From Halobacteroidaceae bacterium (GTDB taxonomy: Bacteria; Bacillota; Halanaerobiia; B1SED10-174), in contig PUNE01000013.1 in NCBI GenBank assembly GCA_003551665.1, positions 115,932 to 179,931 of the forward strand: a DNA stretch of 64,000 nt. The letters run 5' to 3'. How positions within the stretch are numbered: the stretch's first letter is position 1; each line of letters opens with the position of its first letter. Positions 27,556-36,307 of the stretch are shown one piece after another. The position numbers were made by a program, and so were the translations under genes. The notes under the pieces were generated by a model. The model saw nothing but the letters and a program-made list of their open reading frames with translations. It was not told the DNA's origin and made no database searches.

Positions 27556-27965
27556 TAATCCACCTCCAAAAAAGTTTAACCGTATTTAGAGAAAATGTTT
27601 GGTTGTTTTTTGCAGGGATCATAAATTAAACTGTCTTTCCCTTCCCCAGGGAAACAGAATAATTTAGTAATAACCCTGCATTCTTTTTATCGGATATTTG
27701 GAGAGATTTATTCACCAAAAATTCAACAGGCCTTCCGGAAAATATTGTACTAGCCCGCCCAGGAGATCCTGATATTTAGCCTTCCTTTTTTAGGAAAATT
27801 CCAGAAATGAAAAATACCCCGGGTGCACTAAAACCCGGGGTATCAAAAAGAAAAATATAAGTTTTCCCTGGGGCCCATTTCTCAAAGGGTCAGGGGAAAA
27901 GAGGAGCTTCTGGACAGAAACCTCCCCTGTTTTTAATTTAATTATTAGGGTTTTTCGCTTCTTCT
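27556..27965. other. 410-base intergenic region before the chemoreceptor
   Basis: The left part is the chemoreceptor leader, with no convincing sigma-A promoter. The right part carries two minus-strand hairpins after the THUMP methyltransferase gene: a nested CAGGGGA...TCCCCTG structure around 27890-27937 and the strong terminator at 27810-27843. I see no coding potential or known riboswitch. Confidence 0.6.
27810..27843 (-). terminator. Intrinsic terminator after the THUMP methyltransferase gene
   Basis: An 11-bp perfect stem ATACCCCGGGT/ACCCGGGGTAT (27814-27824 with 27833-27843) followed on the minus strand by a T-rich tail. Confidence 0.88.
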
Positions 27966-29099
27966 TTACCTTCGGGGAGGGGATGGACCGAAAAATTGAT
28001 AATAATCCACCCTGATATTCCCATTAAAAAGCTTTCTCTTCTTACTGGCCTTCTCTCCAAAGATCCTTTCAAACCCGGGGTGGGCAGTCAGGATATAAAA
28101 AGACCAGGTATCAAGTTTTTTTAAAGTTTTTCCCATTTTATTGTACAGGTTTTCTGCAGTTTTCACTTCCTCCATCCGTTCTCCATAGGGAGGATTGCAG
28201 ATGATCTTTCCATATTTTTTCCGAGAATTTAATTCTTCCAGTTCCTGCTCCTGAAAATGGACAACATCCTCAACCCCTGCTCTCGAAGCATTCTGGCGGG
28301 CAAGTTTTATTGCCCTGGGGTCATAATCATATCCCATAATATAAAAATCATTACCGGTTTCAACTTTAGATAGAGCTTCTTCACGAACTTCTTTCCAGCA
28401 CTTTTCCCCCATTTGGGGCCACTCTTCAGAAACAAAGTTTCTTTTAAGCCCGGGTGCCAGGTTGGTTCCAATCATAGCTGCCTCTATGGGTATTGTCCCG
28501 GAACCACAAAAGGGATCAATCAGGGGGATGTCTGCTTTCCAGCGGGCGATTTGTAATAATGCAGCAGCAAGGGTTTCTTTCAATGGGGCTGGGCTTCCTG
28601 TAGGACGGTATCCCCTTTTATGAAGGCCAGGACCTGTCGAATCAACCGAAATTGTTACCCTGTCTTTTAGCAGGGCAACCTCAATTTTATAAAGTTCCCC
28701 GGTTTCTTCAAACCTTCTGATCCCGGTTTTTTCACTCATACTATCAACAATGGCCTTTTTGGTTATTGACTGGCAGGCAGGAACACTTGAAAGCTGAGAT
28801 TTTACCGATTTCCCCTCCACTGGAAACCGGGCTTTTTTGGGAAGAATATCACCCCAGGGAATTTTTTTTACTCCCTCGAAAAGTTCATCAAATGTTTTTG
28901 CTTCAAATTCTGCCAGTTTCCAGCGAACCCTGTCTGCTGAACGAAGCCAGGTATTGGCAAGGCAAATATCCCGCGGACTTCCCCTGAATTCCACCCTGCC
29001 ATGCTCCACTTCAAGGTTGGAATAACCCAGTTCTTTTAATTCCTGTGCAACAACAGCCTCCAGGCCAAAGGTGGCCGTGGCAATAATATCGCAATCCAT
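27966..29099 (-). CDS. THUMP-domain class I RNA methyltransferase (RlmL/YpsC family)
   Basis: SAM-dependent methyltransferase likely to modify 23S rRNA guanine-N2, as the RlmL N-terminal half does. The 377-residue protein has an N-terminal ferredoxin-like/THUMP part (to about 155), LHKRGYRPTGSPAPLKETLA, the SAM site DPFCGSGTIPIEAA near residue 195 and the catalytic NPPYGER near residue 305. It heads a run of small genes on the same strand. The exact target base is inferred from the family. Confidence 0.92.
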   Translation of the reverse strand: MDCDIIATATFGLEAVVAQELKELGYSNLEVEHGRVEFRGSPRDICLANTWLRSADRVRWKLAEFEAKTFDELFEGVKKIPWGDILPKKARFPVEGKSVKSQLSSVPACQSITKKAIVDSMSEKTGIRRFEETGELYKIEVALLKDRVTISVDSTGPGLHKRGYRPTGSPAPLKETLAAALLQIARWKADIPLIDPFCGSGTIPIEAAMIGTNLAPGLKRNFVSEEWPQMGEKCWKEVREEALSKVETGNDFYIMGYDYDPRAIKLARQNASRAGVEDVVHFQEQELEELNSRKKYGKIICNPPYGERMEEVKTAENLYNKMGKTLKKLDTWSFYILTAHPGFERIFGEKASKKRKLFNGNIRVDYYQFFGPSPPRR

Positions 29100-29121
29100 T
29101 TACATCATCCTATCCAAAAAA

Positions 29122-29691
29122 TCACCTTTTTTTCCTTTCCGGTTGCTGGGGATAAAAAAGTAGTGCCATTTCAAAAAGATCGGTAGTATCTTCCCCGCCT
29201 GGTTTGGACCGGGCCATCATTTCCTTGAGGAATGCCTCCATACGTCCCTGGGCCCATTCCAAATCATCAGGTGAAAATTTAAATTGATGAAAACTGAACG
29301 TTGCGGTTTCAATAAAGGTATCGTCAATCTGGGCCATGGTCTGGGCAAAACCTGCAAGCCGGTCAATCAACATTTCTTTGAAAGAATCCATGCCCTCCTC
29401 TTTTTCTAAAAGCTCCTTTTTTACCCGGTAATATTTCGCAACGGGCAGGTAGCTTTCCTCTCCCTCTTCTTCAATTACATCAATAAAGCCAATGGAAAGA
29501 AGGCCGTGCAGGTAACCCTCAACTTCAAGAGGTTCCATGTCCAGGTGTTCAGAAATCTCAGGAGGTGTACATGCCCCTTTTTCTTCCATTAACTTAAATA
29601 TCTTGGTATGAACGGGGTGGGCAAGGGCTCTAAGTTGCTCAATCTCCACAATATCAAAATTTTCCAGCCTTGGTTCACGCTTTTTCTCCAA
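29122..29691 (-). CDS. ArsR-like winged-helix protein
   Basis: A 189-residue protein with an N-terminal winged-helix segment (ALAHPVHTKIFKLMEEKG, then TPPEISEHLDMEPLEVEGYLHGL) of the ArsR/helix_turn_helix_5 kind and an acidic helical C-terminal half of about 110 residues with no recognised domain. Start is TTG at 29691 with GGAG 8 bases upstream. It is probably a transcription factor, but could be a non-DNA-binding adaptor. Nothing in the neighbourhood reveals the target. Confidence 0.72.
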   Translation of the reverse strand: MEKKREPRLENFDIVEIEQLRALAHPVHTKIFKLMEEKGACTPPEISEHLDMEPLEVEGYLHGLLSIGFIDVIEEEGEESYLPVAKYYRVKKELLEKEEGMDSFKEMLIDRLAGFAQTMAQIDDTFIETATFSFHQFKFSPDDLEWAQGRMEAFLKEMMARSKPGGEDTTDLFEMALLFYPQQPERKKR

Positions 29692-29711
29692 ATTATAGGC
29701 TCCTTTCTTTT

Positions 29712-30179
29712 TTAGTCACCAGGGACTTCCCAACCAATAACTAACCGCTTAACTGTTAATTGCAGTGGAAGGCCCTTTCTCTCCCAGTAAGAAACCCTAA
29801 ACCTGACTTCCCAGATTTGTTTGGGATCAACCCCCGAAAACTTCTCCGTGGAACTTTTGTTCAGGAAGAACAGATGCTCCTGTTTTTCTTCCTCTTCCTC
29901 AACCCGGGTATTGAGACCAACTACCAGTCCACCAATCCCTCCCTGTGTTAAAACCTCCCATTCCATCCGGACAAAGGTAACTACTGCATCACAAGGAATG
30001 CTTTTCTTGTCTTTTAAGTCCCAGGTTGCCCTGTAGGACCAGGTGTTGGGATGAAAAACCTGCAAAATGGCTGGTTCAGGTTGATGGAGTGTTAAGGTTC
30101 CATGCTGATCTGAACCGAAAACACCCCCGGAAACAATTAAAACAAGGATAATACCGAAAAAAATGGCTTTCCCAGGCAT
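29712..30179 (-). CDS. Exported protein of unknown function
   Basis: I do not recognise a family. The 155-residue protein has an N-terminal hydrophobic stretch (KAIFFGIILVLIVSGGVFG) that reads as a signal peptide, followed by a beta-rich region with many aromatic and charged residues. The ATG at 30179 with AAGGA upstream is preferred; a GTG at 30200 overlaps the stop of the selenoprotein gene and would add seven residues. Cotranscription with that gene is likely from the 17-base gap. Confidence 0.6.
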   Translation of the reverse strand: MPGKAIFFGIILVLIVSGGVFGSDQHGTLTLHQPEPAILQVFHPNTWSYRATWDLKDKKSIPCDAVVTFVRMEWEVLTQGGIGGLVVGLNTRVEEEEEKQEHLFFLNKSSTEKFSGVDPKQIWEVRFRVSYWERKGLPLQLTVKRLVIGWEVPGD

Positions 30180-30196
30180 GGAGATCCTTTCCTTCC

Positions 30197-30466
30197 TCAC
30201 CCCAGAATGCTTACAAGGGGAGTTCCAAAAAAATAAAAGCTAAGCCTGATTTTCAGGGGAGAACTGGCATAATCTTTTTCCACAAAAAAGGTGAGTCCGT
30301 CTTTTTCCATTTTAACAAATTCATCTTCTTTATCTGGTTCTCCTGCATACACGGCAGGATAGGAGGTCTTTCCACCTCAGCCACTGGCAAAAACTTTCTT
30401 AATGGTAAAAACCTGGCTATCCTTTTCCATTTTTAACCTGGCACGTTGAGAAATTTCTATTTTCAA
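30197..30466 (-). CDS. HesB-like selenoprotein with in-frame UGA at codon 30
   Basis: An 89-codon frame with a TTG start at 30466 (GAGGG 8 bases upstream, overlapping the ogt stop) is interrupted only by a TGA at 30379-30377. Read through, it gives ISQRAR..VFASG-U-GGKTSYPAVYAG..LKIRLSF and stops at TGA 30199-30197. The SG-U-GG sequence and overall size match the small HesB/IscA-related family in which selenocysteine replaces a conserved cysteine. A stem-loop at 30359-30341 has the position and loop features of a bacterial SECIS. Similarity continues after the TGA, the frame is intact and flanking genes overlap its ends, all of which argue against a pseudogene. Function is unknown; IscA relatives bind iron or Fe-S clusters. 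Ordinary ORF calling misses this gene. Confidence 0.82.
30341..30359 (-). promoter_or_regulatory. Predicted bacterial SECIS hairpin
   Basis: Minus-strand TCCTGC (30359-30354), loop CGTGTAT, GCAGGA (30346-30341): a perfect 6-bp stem. The stem begins 17 bases and the loop 23 bases after the UGA, within the range known for bacterial SECIS elements, and G is the second loop base, as the consensus asks. Confidence 0.72.
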
Positions 30467-30939
30467 TATTTTTCCCTCCCCTCAAGTTCCAGCAATTTCT
30501 TTTTCATTGAAACCCCTCCCCCAAACCCTACCAGTTTTCCTCCCTGCCCAACCACTCGGTGACAGGGAATAATAATTGCCAGGGGGTTTTTGTTGCAGGC
30601 ACCCCCAACTGCCCGAGCCTTGTTCTTTCCGCCAAGGGCATTCGCAATTTCCCCGTAGGTCCGGGTTTCCCCGTAGGGTATTTTTAAAAGTTCCTGCCAT
30701 ACTGCAATCTGGAAGTCGGTTCCTTGAAAAACAAAAGGTATATGAAAATCAACTCTCCTGCATTGAAGATAGTCCTGGAGTTGGGATCGGAGTTTTTTCA
30801 GGACAGGATGATCCTGTACTTGAACTTTCTCAAAATCCTCTGGAACAGATCCAGGCAGGAAAAGAGCAGTTAAATTTTTTCCTTTCCAGGTTGCCCCCCA
30901 CTCACCCCAATCATTCTCGAGAAAAATTCCCCTAACCAT
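30463..30939 (-). CDS. ogt: Methylated-DNA--protein-cysteine methyltransferase
   Basis: Suicide repair enzyme that removes alkyl groups from O6-alkylguanine. The 158-residue protein has the helix-turn-helix region YGETRTYGEIANALG and the active-site IIPCHRVV with the acceptor cysteine near residue 125, followed by GFGGGVSMKKKLLELE. Its ATG overlaps the stop of the upstream acetyltransferase gene (TAATG), and its own stop overlaps the selenoprotein start, so the three are translationally coupled. Confidence 0.95.
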   Translation of the reverse strand: MVRGIFLENDWGEWGATWKGKNLTALFLPGSVPEDFEKVQVQDHPVLKKLRSQLQDYLQCRRVDFHIPFVFQGTDFQIAVWQELLKIPYGETRTYGEIANALGGKNKARAVGGACNKNPLAIIIPCHRVVGQGGKLVGFGGGVSMKKKLLELEGREKY

Positions 30940-32168
30940 TAAAAATCCCAGTCCAGTTGAGGTTTTGGCAAAAGAAAGGTATGATCCAGTTCTTTTAGGA
31001 GATTTTCTGGTCCGGCCATTTCATCGGTTACAGCAAGTCCACTTGCCGGCAGAACTCCCATCCACATCCGGGTAAAGGCACCCACGGAGGTTTTCAAAAC
31101 GGGAAGTGATTTCCGAAAACCCTTTTTTATTTCCGACTCTCCTGCAATTGTTACCGTATATTCTCCAGCTATTCCCTGCCATTCTTCTTCGGGGGGAAGA
31201 AATTCTTTAACAGGATCGTCCAGCTCCAGGTTAAAAGAAACCTCATTTTTGGGCAAATGTGTATTTTGAATACATTTTTCCAGATTCAAAATTCTCAATT
31301 GCCAGTACGCAGATGCTCGGTTTTTTACCTCAAATTTCCCCCTTCTGGAAATTCGGGATCTCTTCATTGGCTGCCTTAAAAGATCCTGGAGTTGGATCCC
31401 AACAGGTTCACAAATATTTACCAGGTTAACCTGGTCCCCCAGGTCCCTGAGCAGGCCCAAAAGCTCAATGAATTGACAATTCTCTCTGAATACAGCCCAG
31501 AGGACATTGTAAGGTCCATGCTCTACCTCTTCAGGGCTTATCCAAAAATGGTGGGTAAGCTCTTTACTTTCCTCGTCTCTAAACCCCAGGCCAAACCCAC
31601 TGTCCTTATATAAAAGATCTCCCCTGGTAACCTCAGAAGGAAAAAGGTTTACATTACCATGACGTTGAAGACGTTTTTTTCTGCTTTGATGTATTTCTTC
31701 AGCATCCTTCAAACCCAACCGGCAGGGAGTTCTTTTTGTTGGGGCAACCTTTAAGTCTGCAGGATCGAAGGAAAGATAATGTTCATAAGGGCCGGTACCA
31801 AATCCAAGAAGGTTGTAAAATCCCTGTTCGAACATCCCCAACCCTGCAACGCATTGCCCCTGGCTTGCTTCCTGCGCCATAGATATTGCTGTAATCTTGC
31901 CCGCAAGTTTCTTTTTCCGGGCAACCCTGCTGGTAACAACACCTGCAACTCCATGCAGGGGAAGTGGCACGCCATTGTAATTAACATCTCCCGAAACACT
32001 GAAAACAGAGGCTTCAGCCGCTCCATTTATTTCTCCAACAAGGATCCTGGAGCTCTGGGCAAAAGCCTTGAAAACTCCATGGTCTTCTTTGGGGTCAATC
32101 CAACCCACTTCCTCCCAGACCCTTTTAATTTCCTGATAATCTTTGTCTAAATATTTTCTAATTATCAT
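30939..32168 (-). CDS. Eis-like GNAT N-acetyltransferase
   Basis: Three-part protein of 409 residues resembling the Eis family: an N-terminal GNAT fold (VAGVVTSRVARKKKLAG acetyl-CoA loop), a second GNAT-like region and a C-terminal sterol-carrier-like domain. The last residue is phenylalanine, as in Eis proteins where the terminal carboxylate takes part in catalysis, and a tyrosine in FGTGPYEHY could be the partner acid. Eis enzymes acetylate amines, including some aminoglycosides and peptides. The natural substrate is not known. Confidence 0.87.
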   Translation of the reverse strand: MIIRKYLDKDYQEIKRVWEEVGWIDPKEDHGVFKAFAQSSRILVGEINGAAEASVFSVSGDVNYNGVPLPLHGVAGVVTSRVARKKKLAGKITAISMAQEASQGQCVAGLGMFEQGFYNLLGFGTGPYEHYLSFDPADLKVAPTKRTPCRLGLKDAEEIHQSRKKRLQRHGNVNLFPSEVTRGDLLYKDSGFGLGFRDEESKELTHHFWISPEEVEHGPYNVLWAVFRENCQFIELLGLLRDLGDQVNLVNICEPVGIQLQDLLRQPMKRSRISRRGKFEVKNRASAYWQLRILNLEKCIQNTHLPKNEVSFNLELDDPVKEFLPPEEEWQGIAGEYTVTIAGESEIKKGFRKSLPVLKTSVGAFTRMWMGVLPASGLAVTDEMAGPENLLKELDHTFLLPKPQLDWDF

Positions 32169-32185
32169 TTCATTCTCCTTAAAGA

Positions 32186-32971
32186 TTATTCTCCCCTGCG
32201 TTTCAACAGGTAAGGATTACGCTGGGCAGTGGGCATAATAATCAAATCCTGGATATTTACATGTTTCGGGGTATTTACTACATAGAAAACTGCATCAGCT
32301 ACATCCTCCGGCTGCAGAGGCTTAAACCCTTCATATGTTTTGGCAGCCCTTTTTTCATCGCCCTTAAACCTGACCCGGGAAAATTCTGTCTGGACTGCCC
32401 CGGGATCAATGCTGGAAACTTTAATGTCTGTTCCATAGAGATCAATGTTCATACCGTCATTCAGGGCCCGAACTGCAAATTTTGTTGCGCAGTAAACATT
32501 TCCAGCGGGATAAACTATGTGTCCTGCAATACTGCCAATATTTACAATGTGCCCGGTGTTTCTTTTCACCATTCCCGGAAGAATTGCCCGGGAAACGTAA
32601 AGAAGTCCCTTTATGTTGGTGTCAATCATCCGATCCCAGTCAGAAAAATCCCCTTCCTGCAGTCTGCTCAAACCACTGGCAAGTCCTGCATTATTAACCA
32701 GTACATCGGGTTCGATTGTTTTTTGTTGCAGCTTTTCCGCCCAGGACTGGACCTCTTCCCGTTTGCTAACATCAAGGCAAAAATATTTGGCCTGTCCCCC
32801 GTGCTCGTTTTCCAGTTTACTAACCAGCTCGGCAAGCCGGTCTTCCCGCCTTGCTACAAGCACCAGCCGGGCACCATAACTGGCAAAAACCCGGGCACAG
32901 GCCCTGCCTATACCTGATGAAGCCCCGGTAATCAAAACGGTTTTCCCTTCAATTCGGTTCACTTTTCCCAC
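32186..32971 (-). CDS. Short-chain dehydrogenase/reductase
   Basis: Classical SDR of 261 residues with the cofactor motif TGASSGIGRA, NNAG, catalytic serine in NIGSIAG, and VYCATK (YxxxK). It resembles the YdfG-type group that acts on 3-hydroxy acids such as serine or 3-hydroxypropionate, but the substrate cannot be set from sequence. A GTG at 32971 is used; a GTG at 32962, better placed from GGTGGG, is an alternative. Confidence 0.9.
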   Translation of the reverse strand: MGKVNRIEGKTVLITGASSGIGRACARVFASYGARLVLVARREDRLAELVSKLENEHGGQAKYFCLDVSKREEVQSWAEKLQQKTIEPDVLVNNAGLASGLSRLQEGDFSDWDRMIDTNIKGLLYVSRAILPGMVKRNTGHIVNIGSIAGHIVYPAGNVYCATKFAVRALNDGMNIDLYGTDIKVSSIDPGAVQTEFSRVRFKGDEKRAAKTYEGFKPLQPEDVADAVFYVVNTPKHVNIQDLIIMPTAQRNPYLLKRRGE

Positions 32972-32980
32972 CCGCCTTGG

Positions 32981-33223
32981 CTAATCTTCTTTGTTGCCCC
33001 TGGTCCAGAACCAGGCAACAGCCCAGCCAGAAAAAATCAGGAATATAGGGATGCCCAGCATTGGGTGGGCCAGTCTCCACCCGACCACACCAATACCCAG
33101 GGCAAAAAAAACTGCAACCATCATTTTTACTGCATCATTAATAAAACATCTCCGACAGCGTGCCCTGTTAGTTGCGGGTCTGCTAAAACAATTGGAACAG
33201 AATTCTTCGGTGATTATCCTCAC
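32981..33223 (-). CDS. Small membrane protein with a CxxC pair
   Basis: An 80-residue protein not assigned to a family. The N-terminal part has CSNC and CRRC, a likely zinc ribbon, followed by two hydrophobic helices (about residues 34-52 and 56-72) and a short charged tail. The GTG start lies inside the ribosome-site sequence GGGAGGTG, which is unusual; the true start might be one or two codons further on. It is 9 bases upstream of the SDR gene in the same direction. Confidence 0.65.
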   Translation of the reverse strand: MRIITEEFCSNCFSRPATNRARCRRCFINDAVKMMVAVFFALGIGVVGWRLAHPMLGIPIFLIFSGWAVAWFWTRGNKED

Positions 33224-33293
33224 CTCCCTGTATTGCCAGTAGTATAGAATTTCGCCCAGGGGTTTTTAAACTCCTTTAATGTAAATACTACTG

Positions 33294-33326
33294 AAAAGGT
33301 AAAATCCTCCCGAAGGAGGATTTACC
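33294..33326 (-). terminator. Intrinsic terminator with UUCG loop
   Basis: Minus-strand GGTAAATCCTCC / GGAGGATTTTACC stem (one bulge) closed by TTCG and followed by TTTT. The stop codon of the PAP2-related gene is inside the stem. Confidence 0.88.
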
Positions 33327-33729
33327 ACCAGCCAACTAAAAAACCCAGAATTACTCCAACTAGAACCTCAAAGGGGGTGTGGCCCAAAAGTTCTTTTAGC
33401 CGATCTTCTTTTATCTTTTTGTGAGCCATTATTTCATCCATAATGCTGTTCAACACTGCAGCCTGTTTTCCCGCTGCTCTTCGAACTCCCGCAGCATCGT
33501 AAAGAACAATAATTGTAAAAACAAGGGCCACGGCAAAGATAGGTTCGGAGATTCCCACTTCTTTCCCGATCCGGGTGGTCAAAGCAACAGTAAGCGCCGA
33601 GTGAGAAGAAGGCATCCCTCCTGCCCCTACCAGGCGTCGGAAATCAAAGCGTTTGTTCTTCCACCCATAAAAAATTATTTTTAAAATCTGGGCAATCAGC
33701 AGGGCCAGTAGAGGCCTGACAAAAAACAC
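33322..33729 (-). CDS. Divergent PAP2 family protein (DUF212, YuiD type)
   Basis: Membrane protein of 135 residues related to acid phosphatase/haloperoxidase-type enzymes. It has the family signatures GAGGMPSSHSALTVA and LYDAAGVRRAAGKQA, with hydrophobic helices at the N-terminus, middle and C-terminus. A lipid or isoprenoid phosphatase role is often proposed but unproven. GTG start with GGGGG upstream; 12 bases after rocD. Confidence 0.9.
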   Translation of the reverse strand: MFFVRPLLALLIAQILKIIFYGWKNKRFDFRRLVGAGGMPSSHSALTVALTTRIGKEVGISEPIFAVALVFTIIVLYDAAGVRRAAGKQAAVLNSIMDEIMAHKKIKEDRLKELLGHTPFEVLVGVILGFLVGWW

Positions 33730-33741
33730 TCTTTTTCCCCC

Positions 33742-34941
33742 TTAAGGCTGTAGTACTTTTTTAACCTTTCCTATTGCCCAGTCCAGGTCCTCCTTGGAAA
33801 TAATAAGAGGTGGAGCAAGGCGGATTACATTTTCATGGGTTTCTTTACAAAGAACACCTTCGTCTTTCAATTTTTCGCAGTAAGGACGGGCCTTTCCCTT
33901 TAATTCGATTCCAACAAAAAGCCCCTTGCCCCTGATCTCTTTTATTTCAGGGTTTTCAATAGCGGCAAGTTCCTTTTGCAAATACTCTCCCAGTTCCAGA
34001 GAACGCTCAACAAGCTGCTCTTCCATAATAACCTCAACTGCAGCTCTCCCACAGGCGCATCCCAGGGGATTCCCTCCAAAAGTGGAACCGTGGGAACCTG
34101 GATTGAAAAGATCAAGCAGAGAACCGTCTGCTACAACGGCAGAAACGGGGATAACTCCTCCACCCAGTGCTTTACCCAGGATATACATATCGGGAGTTAC
34201 ATCTTCCCAGTCACAGGCAAACAGTTTGCCTGTCCGGCCAAACCCGGTTTGAATCTCGTCGGCCAGCAGGAGGACGTTGTTTTCCCGGCAAATTTCAGCG
34301 GCTTCTTTTAAATAACCTTCAGGTGGAACAACAACTCCGGCTTCACCCTGGATGGGTTCAACCATAAAGGCAGCGGTATTGGGTCCAATTGCCTCGCGGA
34401 GGGCCTGTGCATCCCCGTAGGGGATCACTTTAAACCCAGGTGTCAGGGGACCAAATCCCCGGTAATAATCAGGGCTGGAGGAAAAAGAAATGACGGTTGT
34501 GGTTCTCCCGTGAAAGTTTCCCTCACAGACAATAATCTCCGCCCTGTCATGTTCAACCCCTTTAACATCATAAGCCCAGCGGCGGACGCATTTTATGGCT
34601 GTTTCAACAGCCTCTGCCCCGGTATTCATTACCAGGGCCCGATTTTTGCCTGTTAGCTTGGATAATTCCTGGCAAAACGGGCCAAGCTGGTCGTTGTGGA
34701 AGGCCCTGGAAGTAAGGGTTACCTTGTCCAGTTGTTCTTTGACCTTTTCAATTATGCGGGGATGGCGGTGCCCCTGGTTGAGGGCCGAATAAGAGCTTAG
34801 CATGTCCATGTACCTGTTTCCCTCGGGGTCTTCAACCCAGACCCCTTCTGCTTTTTCAATTACGATGGGTAAAGGCAAGTAGTTGGGTGCCGAGTACTGC
34901 TCTGTTACCTTCAGAATTTCTTGCGTTCTCAATCCATTCAC
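33742..34941 (-). CDS. rocD: Ornithine aminotransferase
   Basis: PLP enzyme that converts ornithine and 2-oxoglutarate to glutamate-5-semialdehyde and glutamate. The 399-residue class III aminotransferase has [37 protein letters not shown] and the PLP lysine in [15 protein letters not shown] near residue 254. RocD is favoured over acetylornithine aminotransferase by the N-terminal region and the absence of other arg genes. No rocA or arginase gene is nearby. Confidence 0.9.
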   Translation of the reverse strand: MNGLRTQEILKVTEQYSAPNYLPLPIVIEKAEGVWVEDPEGNRYMDMLSSYSALNQGHRHPRIIEKVKEQLDKVTLTSRAFHNDQLGPFCQELSKLTGKNRALVMNTGAEAVETAIKCVRRWAYDVKGVEHDRAEIIVCEGNFHGRTTTVISFSSSPDYYRGFGPLTPGFKVIPYGDAQALREAIGPNTAAFMVEPIQGEAGVVVPPEGYLKEAAEICRENNVLLLADEIQTGFGRTGKLFACDWEDVTPDMYILGKALGGGVIPVSAVVADGSLLDLFNPGSHGSTFGGNPLGCACGRAAVEVIMEEQLVERSLELGEYLQKELAAIENPEIKEIRGKGLFVGIELKGKARPYCEKLKDEGVLCKETHENVIRLAPPLIISKEDLDWAIGKVKKVLQP

Positions 34942-35032
34942 TCCTTGTTAAAATTATTAATTCCAGAAAATTAACCAACATACCAAGGATTCACCATAAG
35001 ACTGCTCATTCCCTTTTCCCAGACCAAAAAAC

Positions 35033-36250
35033 CTAACAATTTTCCCCGGCCAAAAAACCCGTGGAAAAAGCAGCCTGCAGGTTATAACCTCCTGTAAAAC
35101 CATGCACATTAATAATTTCACCCGCAAAAAATAATCCGGGAACAAGTTTTGATTCCATTGTTGAGGGGTTAATTTCACCGCATTTAACTCCTCCCATGGT
35201 TATTATTGCCTCTGACCAGTCCCTTTTGCCTGTAACGGTAAAAGAAAGAGCTTTAAGACCCCTGCATATTTCTTCCCGTTCTTCCCGGGTTACCTGGCTT
35301 GCCCTTTTCTCAGGGTCCAACCCGGTTACTTCAAAAAAGGGGACAACTAGTTTCCGGGGCAATAACCCAGCCATAATATCCCGGAGCCCATCTTTATTTT
35401 TATCCTCCAGATCCCTCTGGAGGCGTAGATCAAGTTGAGACCATTCCAGACCGGGTTTTAAATCAAGTTCCAGAAAGTATGTCTGCCCTTCTTTAACCAA
35501 TAAGCTTGCCGAAAGGGCCAGGGCACCGGAAAAACCAAAGCCTGTAACCTCTATTTCCCCTAACTCGCTGTACAGTGTCTTTTTTCTTTTATTTTTTAAT
35601 TTAACTGCTACGTTTTTTAATAACAGTCCTGCTGCAGGAGTAAGCTCTTTTTCCCTGGTCTGAAGGGGAACCAGCCCGGGTTCAGGATTAACAACTTCGT
35701 GGCCGAATTTTTCTGCCCACCCCAGTCCTTCCCCGCTTGAACCCGTCTGAGGATAAGAGCAACCCCCAGTAGCAAGAATTAATTTTTCTGTACTCAGGGT
35801 TTCTTTACCAATAGTAATCAGAAACCCCTGCCCTTTCCGTTCACATTTAATTACCTCCTGCAGGGTTTTCAGTTCTACCTTTTCCCTTTTCATAAAACCA
35901 ACCAGGGCATTGCGAATTCTGTGGGCATCATCTTCAGCCGGAAAAACCCTCTGCCCCCTTTCCACTTTCAATTCTACACCCCCCTCTTCCAGCCACTTCA
36001 TTAACTTCCAGGGGGGGAAAGCAAAAAGGGCAGAATATAAAAATTTCCCCTGGGGAAAAAGGTTGGCCACATGGTTTTCTATATCAGTATCATTGGTCAC
36101 ATTGCAGCGTCCCTTACCGGTTAAGAGCAGTTTGCGTCCAAATACTCTGTTTTTCTCCAGGATGGCGACACGACCACCTTTGCTCCCGGCAATGCCTGCA
36201 GCCATCATTCCAGCAGGGCCACCCCCGATTACGATAACTGAGTAGTCCAT
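35033..36250 (-). CDS. BaiN/RdsA-type FAD-dependent oxidoreductase (HI0933 family)
   Basis: Flavoprotein of 405 residues with an N-terminal FAD motif (VIVIGGGPAGMMAAGIAGSKG), the family signature LLLTGKGRCNVTN and the C-terminal GGYNLQAAFSTGF. Relatives are named for bile acid dehydrogenation, but most members have no known substrate. It probably begins the transcript that reads on toward rocD, although 91 bases separate the two. Confidence 0.87.
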   Translation of the reverse strand: MDYSVIVIGGGPAGMMAAGIAGSKGGRVAILEKNRVFGRKLLLTGKGRCNVTNDTDIENHVANLFPQGKFLYSALFAFPPWKLMKWLEEGGVELKVERGQRVFPAEDDAHRIRNALVGFMKREKVELKTLQEVIKCERKGQGFLITIGKETLSTEKLILATGGCSYPQTGSSGEGLGWAEKFGHEVVNPEPGLVPLQTREKELTPAAGLLLKNVAVKLKNKRKKTLYSELGEIEVTGFGFSGALALSASLLVKEGQTYFLELDLKPGLEWSQLDLRLQRDLEDKNKDGLRDIMAGLLPRKLVVPFFEVTGLDPEKRASQVTREEREEICRGLKALSFTVTGKRDWSEAIITMGGVKCGEINPSTMESKLVPGLFFAGEIINVHGFTGGYNLQAAFSTGFLAGENC

Positions 36251-36307
36251 GGTAAATTTTCCCCACTTTTAAATAAAATTTTCGCCAGGCACCCCAGAAT
36301 AATTTAC

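Noticed and set aside
27660..27730. Possible sigma-28 (motility) promoter TAAA...CCGATAA upstream of the chemoreceptor
   Set aside because: Spacing between TAAA and CCGATAA is 13 bases, too short for the usual 15-16, and the stretch is AT-rich, so a chance match is likely.
30197..30466. Reading the UGA-interrupted HesB-like frame as a pseudogene
   Set aside because: The frame is otherwise intact, family similarity continues past the UGA, both ends overlap neighbours as in a live operon, and a SECIS-like hairpin follows.
32261..32917. Plus-strand frame of 218 codons opposite the SDR gene
   Set aside because: Shadow of a clear SDR with all catalytic motifs; no family features of its own.
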